Shown here: positions 5,654 to 10,495 of the stretch, piece by piece
How the letters are laid out: every line of letters starts with the position of its first letter
Numbering within the stretch: the stretch's first letter is position 1
NCBI GenBank assembly: GCA_045658525.1
Contig: JAZOVD010000012.1
Span: forward strand, 1 to 10,495
From: SIG673 sp045658525
Lineage (GTDB): Bacteria; Bacillota; Clostridia; Oscillospirales; CAG-272
Length of the DNA stretch: 10,495 nucleotides
Direction: 5' to 3'
Notes under the pieces: generated by a model
What the model was told of the DNA's origin: nothing
The model's database searches: none
The model's input: only the letters and a program-made list of their open reading frames with translations
Program-made: the position numbers and the translations under genes

Positions 5654-7861
5654 ATGGCAAAGAAGAAAAAGACGGTTGATCCCATAAGAGAATCAAACGA
5701 GCCGGAAGCACCCGCGAGACCTCAATATATAACGGATACGATAATTACGAACTATATGCCGTACGTTATGAGCGTTATAGTTTCGAGAGCTATTCCGGAA
5801 ATAGACGGCTTCAAACCCTCGCACCGAAAGCTTCTTTATACTATGTATAAGATGGGACTTCTCAGCGGTCCGAGAACAAAGAGCGCTAACGTCGTAGGAC
5901 AGACTATGCGTCTGAACCCTCACGGAGACGCGGCTATATATGAGACTATGGTCAGACTTACCCGCGGTCACGACGCGCTTCTGCACCCGTTTGTTGACTC
6001 TAAGGGAAGCTTTGGTAAGCATTATTCGTCTGATATGGCGTTTGCGGCGAGCCGTTACACGGAGGTAAAGCTCGATTCGTTCTGTAACGAGATATTCAGC
6101 GGAATAGATAAGAACGCCGTTGATTTCGTACCGAACTACGATAACACTACCGAGGAGCCGACGCTTCTGCCAACGACCTTCCCGAACATACTCGTTTCCG
6201 CTAATATGGGTATAGCGGTCGGTATGGCGAGTAAGATATGTTCCTTTAACCTCGCTGAGATATGCGACGGAACGATACTTCTTCTTAAACGTCCTCACGT
6301 AGATTCCGAAAAGCTCCTTGAACTTATTCCCGCTCCCGATTTTTCGGGCGGAGCGAGCATAATCTACGACAAAAACAAGATGCGCGAGATATATAATACG
6401 GGTAAGGGCTCGTTTAAGATGCGCTCAAAGTACGTCTATAACAAGGAAAGAAACAGTATCGATATAGTTGAGATACCTTATTCAACGTCGATAGAGGTCA
6501 TTCTTAAAAATATATCGGATCTCGTTAAGAGCGGAACGGTAAAGGAGATCGTTGACTTCTGCGATACGATAGATCTCAGCGGCTTCCAGCTTACGATCGA
6601 CCTTAAAAAGGGAGTCGATCCCGATGAGCTTATGAGAAAGCTCTATAAGCTCACTAAGCTTGAAGATAACTTTGAATGTAACTTCAACGTTCTTATAGAT
6701 GGCGCGCCTAAGCAGCTTGGAGTTCGCGGAATACTTGAAGAGTGGATAAGGTTCAGAATGGAATGTATCCGCCGCGAAACGGTGTTTGAGCTTGAAAGAA
6801 TAAACGAAAAGCTCCATCTTATGCGCGGACTTGCCGAGATACTTCTCGATATAGACCTCGCTATACGTATAATCCGTGATACTAAGGCGGATAAGGACGT
6901 AGTTCCCAACCTTATGAAAGGCTTTGATATAGACGAAAAGCAGGCGGAATACGTTGCTGACATACGTCTTCGCGCGCTCAACAGCGAATATATAGCTAAG
7001 AGGATAGAGGAGATAGAGCAGCTTGACGCTCAGGCGACTGTTCTTCGTGAAAGACTCTCGAACGAGGATAAGATAAAGGAGCTGATGATAGAGCAGCTCA
7101 CCGCTATAAAGAAAAAGTACGGTAAAAAACGTAAGACAGAGATCATAATGCAGGAGTTCGTAGCCGAAGAACCGAAGCTTCCCGAGGTCGAATCCTACGC
7201 AGCAAAGGTCTATTTTACCGATAAAGGATATTTCAAGAAGATAAAGCTTAACTCCCTCAGAATGAACGACGAGCAGAGCTTACGCGACGGCGACTTTATC
7301 TACCGTGAGCAGGATATAGACAACACCGAGCAGCTTATGTTCTTTACCGATAAGGGTCAGGTATATAAGGCTAAGGTAGATGACTTTGAGCCTTGCAAGG
7401 CTTCTGTGGTGGGCGATTACGTTCCCACGAAGCTCGCCTTTGAGGAAAACGAAAAGGTCGTTGGAGGAATATGCCTCAAAGACGGCGAGGAGGGCGGTAA
7501 TCTCGTATTTATATTCCGTAACGGAAAGGGTGTCCGAGTTCCTCTTGAAAGTTATAAGACCAAAACTAACCGTAAAAAGCTCACGAACGCCATCTCAACG
7601 GATTCTCCGTGTGTTTACGTCGGTTACGAAAAAGAGCCTTACGATATAATGCTTATATCGGAGAACGGCAGAGGACTTGTGGTATCTACGGAAAGCATAT
7701 CGCTTAAATCAACGCGTTCGTCGGCTGGAAGCACGATAATGACGCTCAAAGCAAAGAACTTCGTTACCAGAGCCGAGGACAACTTCGGAGAAAAATACGG
7801 TAACGTAAAGAAGTATCGCAAGAGCATACCGTCATCCGGTGCGATAATAAACAAAGAGTAA
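5654..7861 (+). CDS. parC: Topoisomerase IV-type A subunit (ParC/GyrA family), divergent
   Basis: This is the DNA-breakage subunit of a type IIA topoisomerase, 735 residues. It shows a basic N-terminal tail, the winged-helix region with NPHGD (88-92), the catalytic tyrosine Y135 preceded by R134 in ASRYTEVKL, the DNA-intercalating isoleucine I187 in MGIAVGMA, and a long coiled-coil arm at about 360-490. After residue 510 there are about four beta-pinwheel blades (FTDKG-like turns near 521, 564, 621 and 670), against six in typical GyrA. The GyrA box QRRGGKG is absent, which argues for a decatenating topoisomerase IV role. Alanine A93 replaces the quinolone-site serine and N88 replaces the usual histidine. 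No parE lies next to it. AAAGGA is 13 nt before ATG, a long gap. It could instead be annotated gyrA, but the missing box and short C-terminus make that less likely. Confidence 0.88.
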   Translation: MAKKKKTVDPIRESNEPEAPARPQYITDTIITNYMPYVMSVIVSRAIPEIDGFKPSHRKLLYTMYKMGLLSGPRTKSANVVGQTMRLNPHGDAAIYETMVRLTRGHDALLHPFVDSKGSFGKHYSSDMAFAASRYTEVKLDSFCNEIFSGIDKNAVDFVPNYDNTTEEPTLLPTTFPNILVSANMGIAVGMASKICSFNLAEICDGTILLLKRPHVDSEKLLELIPAPDFSGGASIIYDKNKMREIYNTGKGSFKMRSKYVYNKERNSIDIVEIPYSTSIEVILKNISDLVKSGTVKEIVDFCDTIDLSGFQLTIDLKKGVDPDELMRKLYKLTKLEDNFECNFNVLIDGAPKQLGVRGILEEWIRFRMECIRRETVFELERINEKLHLMRGLAEILLDIDLAIRIIRDTKADKDVVPNLMKGFDIDEKQAEYVADIRLRALNSEYIAKRIEEIEQLDAQATVLRERLSNEDKIKELMIEQLTAIKKKYGKKRKTEIIMQEFVAEEPKLPEVESYAAKVYFTDKGYFKKIKLNSLRMNDEQSLRDGDFIYREQDIDNTEQLMFFTDKGQVYKAKVDDFEPCKASVVGDYVPTKLAFEENEKVVGGICLKDGEEGGNLVFIFRNGKGVRVPLESYKTKTNRKKLTNAISTDSPCVYVGYEKEPYDIMLISENGRGLVVSTESISLKSTRSSAGSTIMTLKAKNFVTRAEDNFGEKYGNVKKYRKSIPSSGAIINKE

Positions 7862-7873
7862 TAGGAGAAAGCT

Positions 7874-7993
7874 ATGTCCGAAAAGAATAAAAATGGAAGC
7901 AGTTATCCGAGATCAGTAAGGATAATGTGTATAATACTTGCGGCTCTTACCGTTATAGGAGCAGCGGGAGTGCTTGTTTATATGCTGTTTTAA
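7874..7993 (+). CDS. 39-residue single-pass membrane peptide, function unknown
   Basis: The ORF encodes MSEKNKNGSSYPRSVRIMCI followed by a hydrophobic stretch ending VYMLF. Residues 1-16 are polar and basic (K4, K6, R13, R16). Residues about 17-38 form one transmembrane helix with the small-residue pattern AALTVIGAAG. The positive-inside rule predicts the N-terminus in the cytoplasm. There is no charged tail and no signal peptidase-like site. A very good ribosome binding site, AGGAG at 7863-7867, lies 6 nt before the ATG, and the gene fits tightly between the topoisomerase stop (12 bp) and the next gene (15 bp), so it is very probably translated in the operon. It resembles in style the short conserved one-helix proteins (for example DUF4044-type) of Firmicutes, but I cannot assign a family from sequence alone. 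Confidence 0.75.
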   Translation: MSEKNKNGSSYPRSVRIMCIILAALTVIGAAGVLVYMLF

Positions 7994-8008
7994 AGTGAGG
8001 TATAACAG

Positions 8009-8824
8009 GTGTATTACGTTGACTTTCACACGCATACGAAATATTCCTTTGACAGCGAGGCAGAGCCTTACGAGGTCTGCAAGACGGCGGTAGAAAAGGG
8101 AATAAAGATCATAGCACTTACCGACCATTATGACGTTGACTGTGAGGACTGCGGTCTTAAAATAGAAAGCGATTTTGACGAACGCAAAACGGTAATAGCT
8201 GAGCTTAAAGAACGTTTTGCGGGAAAGCTCGATATAATATACGGAGTGGAGCTTGGTCAGCCGTATTCAAGACCCGAGTTTTCGGAAAGCTTTGTCCGTG
8301 ACGGCGGTTATGAATTTGTTCTCGGTTCTGTGCATAATCTGAAAAACGTTCCCGATTTTTATTATATAGACTATACCAAAGCAGAGCAGGGAATGATAGA
8401 AAACCTGTTTTCAAGAATGCTTGACGATACGTTAGAACTTGCGCGTGTTCCATACGTTAATTCTGTCGCACATATAACTTATCCGATAAGATATTCTGCA
8501 AGTGCCGGAAAAATACTTGATATGAAGGGCTTTTACCCTAAATTTGAAGCGATATTTTCGGAAATGGTACGAAGCGGAAAGGCACTTGAAATAAATACTT
8601 CAACTATACGTAAGGGACTTGGCTTTACTATGCCTGATAAGGAGATACTTTCGATTTATAAGGAATGTGGAGGAAGGTACGTTACGGTAGGCTCGGACAG
8701 TCATACAGCACAGGACGTCGGCTCTGACGTAGAATACGCGTATAGGCTTATGAAAGAATGTGGATTTGATGCCGTTACGGTATTTAAAAACGGTGAAAAA
8801 ATACTTTTGCCAACTAAAATATGA
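8009..8824 (+). CDS. PHP-domain phosphoesterase, histidinol-phosphatase (HisJ/HisK) type
   Basis: This 271-residue protein has the complete metal site of the PHP superfamily: H7 and H9 in DFHTHTKYS, D39-H40 in LTDHYD, E81 in YGVELG, H109 in LGSVHN, H155 in SVAHITYP, and D230/H232 in GSDSH. These bind a multinuclear metal centre that hydrolyses phosphate esters. HisJ/HisK members remove phosphate from histidinol phosphate in histidine synthesis, and the size and motif spacing fit that group. No other his gene is nearby, so the physiological substrate is uncertain. The start is a GTG at 8009, supported by GAGGT at 7997-8001 with 7-nt spacing and by the PHP motif beginning only four residues later. 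It follows the small membrane peptide gene after 15 bp. Confidence 0.85.
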   Translation: MYYVDFHTHTKYSFDSEAEPYEVCKTAVEKGIKIIALTDHYDVDCEDCGLKIESDFDERKTVIAELKERFAGKLDIIYGVELGQPYSRPEFSESFVRDGGYEFVLGSVHNLKNVPDFYYIDYTKAEQGMIENLFSRMLDDTLELARVPYVNSVAHITYPIRYSASAGKILDMKGFYPKFEAIFSEMVRSGKALEINTSTIRKGLGFTMPDKEILSIYKECGGRYVTVGSDSHTAQDVGSDVEYAYRLMKECGFDAVTVFKNGEKILLPTKI

Positions 8825-8847
8825 TTTTTTGAAAGGAAGATAACGAT

Positions 8848-9321
8848 ATGGATTCCATACTTAAACTTATAGAAAGCAACGCAAAGCTTACACCGGCTCA
8901 GCTTGCGGTAATGTGCGACAAAAGCGAGGCGGAGGTAGCGGGTAAGATAAAGGAATACGAGGAAAACGGTGTGATACTCGGTTACAAGGGGCTCGTTGAC
9001 TGGGATAAGACAGACAGAGAGTACGTCAACGCATTGATAGAGCTTAAAGTTGCTCCTCAGAAGGATATGGGATTTGACCGTATAGCAGAAAGAATATGCC
9101 TTATTCCCGAGGTTCAGAGCGTATATCTTATGAGCGGAGCTTACGACCTCCTTGTTGTTATAGAAGCAAAGAGCATGAAAGAGGTCTCCAATTTCGTTTT
9201 CAACAGACTTGCTCCTATGGACGGTATCGTAGCTACCTCTACTCATTTTATAATGAAAAAATATAAGGATAAGGGAGTAACGTACGATTCTTCCGAGGAC
9301 AAGAGAGGTAATATGCTGTGA
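8848..9321 (+). CDS. Lrp/AsnC family transcriptional regulator
   Basis: This 157-residue protein has the Lrp/AsnC layout. An N-terminal winged helix-turn-helix (about 1-50) reads ILKLIESNAKLTPAQLAVMC then KIKEYEENGVILGYKGLVD. A C-terminal RAM/AsnC ligand-binding domain (about 60-140) contains the effector-pocket segment SVYLMSGAYDLLVVIEAKS. Such proteins form octamers or other oligomers that sense amino acids and regulate transport or metabolism genes, usually including the adjacent one. The ATG has AAAGGAAG 8 nt upstream. The stop overlaps the GTG start of the aminotransferase by 4 bp, so the two are translationally coupled and the enzyme is the most likely target. The pairing and family match the AlaR(YugG)-AlaT(YugH) pair of Bacillus subtilis. 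The effector is inferred, not visible. Confidence 0.9.
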   Translation: MDSILKLIESNAKLTPAQLAVMCDKSEAEVAGKIKEYEENGVILGYKGLVDWDKTDREYVNALIELKVAPQKDMGFDRIAERICLIPEVQSVYLMSGAYDLLVVIEAKSMKEVSNFVFNRLAPMDGIVATSTHFIMKKYKDKGVTYDSSEDKRGNML

Positions 9322-10487
9322 TAGATTACTCAAAAATACTTTCGGAAAGGGCTGTGGGGCTTAAACCGTCGGGAATACGAAAGTTTTTCGATATTCTTGA
9401 CGAGATGAAGGGCGTTATATCACTTACAGTCGGTCAGCCCGATTTCGTTACTCCGTGGCATATAAGAAACGTAGCTATACGCTCTCTTGAGGACGGAGAG
9501 ACTTATTATACCTCAAACAGCGGACTTGCGGAGTTACGAAGCGAAATTTCAAAGTATCTTGAAAGAAAGTTTGATCTTAAATATGAGTCGAAGGATGAGG
9601 TAATAGTTACGATAGGCGGAAGCGAGGCGATCGACCTTGCGGTCAGAGCCGTCGTAAACCCCGGTGACGAGGTCATAATTCCCGTTCCGTCGTTCGTGTG
9701 CTATGGACCTATAACTGAAATGGCTTGCGGTAAGCCTGTGTTTGTTGATACTTACGAAAAGGATAAATTCAAGCTTACTCCCGAAAACCTGAAAAAGGCT
9801 ATTACTCCAAAAACAAAGCTGCTCGTTCTTCCGTTCCCGAACAATCCTACGGGCGCGATAATGACACGCGAGGAGCTTCAAGAGATAGCGGATATTATAA
9901 GAGATACCGATATTCTCGTTCTTTCCGACGAGATATACGCCGAGATGACCTACGGCAGAAAGCACGTTTCGTTTGCTTCGCTTCCGGGAATGAGAGAAAG
10001 AACGATAGTAGTAAACGGCTTTTCAAAGGCTTACGCTATGACGGGATGGAGAATGGGTTACGTTGCCGCTCCGCGTGAGATAGTGAAGCAGATGCACAAG
10101 ATACATCAGTACGCTATAATGTGCGCTCCGACTACCAGCCAGTACGCCGCGATAGAGGCACTCAAAAACGGCGATTCTGATATAGTTATGATGACGGAGG
10201 AATATAACCGTCGCCGCCGTTTTATAGTTGACGGACTCAGAAGCATAGGTCTTTCCTGCTTTGAACCCGAGGGAGCGTTTTACGTTTATCCCAATATAGG
10301 CGGTTTCGGACTTACGAGCGAGGAATTTTGCGAGAGACTTCTTTATGAGGAAAAGGTCGCTATCGTACCCGGTACGGCGTTTGGTGACTGCGGCGAGGGC
10401 TTTGCGAGAATTTCCTACGCGTATTCCGTAAAGCATATAACTCAGGCACTTGAAAAAATGGAAAAGTTCGTAAAGAAATTGAAATAA
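9318..10487 (+). CDS. Pyridoxal phosphate aminotransferase, class I/II (AlaT/PatA-like)
   Basis: This 389-residue fold-type I aminotransferase transfers amino groups between amino acids and 2-oxo acids. Visible elements are TVGQPDF (37-43), YTSNSGLAELR (64-74), the cofactor-contacting N176 in PNNPTG, D204 and Y207 in LSDEIYAE, the Schiff-base lysine K237 in NGFSKAYAMTGWRMGY, and the substrate-carboxylate arginine R364 in FARISYA. The subgroup includes alanine, aspartate and aromatic transaminases and PatA; the linkage to an Lrp-type regulator favours alanine or branched/aromatic amino acid metabolism. The GTG start at 9318 overlaps the regulator stop (GTGA), with GAGAGGT at 9303-9309 as ribosome binding site. 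The predicted N-terminus MIDYSKILSERAVGLKPSGIR fits family starts. The gene is complete and ends 8 bases before the window edge. Confidence 0.92.
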   Translation: MIDYSKILSERAVGLKPSGIRKFFDILDEMKGVISLTVGQPDFVTPWHIRNVAIRSLEDGETYYTSNSGLAELRSEISKYLERKFDLKYESKDEVIVTIGGSEAIDLAVRAVVNPGDEVIIPVPSFVCYGPITEMACGKPVFVDTYEKDKFKLTPENLKKAITPKTKLLVLPFPNNPTGAIMTREELQEIADIIRDTDILVLSDEIYAEMTYGRKHVSFASLPGMRERTIVVNGFSKAYAMTGWRMGYVAAPREIVKQMHKIHQYAIMCAPTTSQYAAIEALKNGDSDIVMMTEEYNRRRRFIVDGLRSIGLSCFEPEGAFYVYPNIGGFGLTSEEFCERLLYEEKVAIVPGTAFGDCGEGFARISYAYSVKHITQALEKMEKFVKKLK

Positions 10488-10495
10488 AACAAAAA

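Noticed and set aside
7380..7649. Plus-strand 89-codon ORF in another frame within the parC-like gene
   Set aside because: It lies inside a conserved coding frame with clear blade motifs. The alternative product shows no domain and no ribosome binding site.

Overview
The window looks like an ordinary chromosomal stretch of a mid-GC gut-type Clostridia (Oscillospiraceae/Ruminococcaceae-like). The basis is the family content, the Firmicutes-style ribosome binding sites (AGGAG/GGAGG), the frequent ATA and AGA codons, and an intergenic palindromic element of a kind I recall from such genomes. Taxonomy is inferred only from these traits. I see no phage genes, CRISPR array, toxin-antitoxin pair or defence genes.

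Region 1 (1-618) has no protein gene. On the minus strand it carries a complete tRNA-Ser(CGA) with an encoded CCA and a strong terminator just downstream. A second, exact 40-nt copy of the 5' half of the same tRNA lies 131 bp upstream of it. The only good tRNA-type promoter sits in front of the broken copy, not the intact one. A 13-bp copy of the tRNA T-arm/acceptor region also occurs on the far side, next to a nested inverted-repeat structure. Together these look like the scars of insertion or recombination at a tRNA gene.

Region 2 (619-3393) is a plus-strand group: a Gfo/Idh/MocA-family NAD(P)-dependent oxidoreductase, dephospho-CoA kinase (coaE), and a KDPG/KHG aldolase fused to a C-terminal VOC (glyoxalase-like) domain. 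The aldolase gene has a consensus-like promoter inside the 3' end of coaE, a strong Shine-Dalgarno and clearly stronger codon bias than its neighbours, all pointing to high, partly independent expression. A strong hairpin terminator closes the group.

Region 3 (3394-3538) is a spacer with a REP-like palindromic element.

Region 4 (3539-10487) is a tightly packed, co-directional run: peptide chain release factor 1 (prfA), Sua5/TsaC threonylcarbamoyl-AMP synthase (11-bp overlap with prfA), a divergent topoisomerase IV-type A subunit (parC-like), a 39-residue single-pass membrane peptide, a PHP-type histidinol-phosphatase-like enzyme, and an Lrp/AsnC regulator overlapping a class I/II aminotransferase by 4 bp. 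prfA and tsaC both serve translation fidelity. The last pair resembles the AlaR-AlaT type of amino-acid-responsive regulator with its transaminase. The rest is housekeeping. The points most worth a second look are the duplicated tRNA half, the aldolase-VOC fusion with its embedded promoter, the unusual quinolone-site residues of the topoisomerase, and the small membrane peptide.
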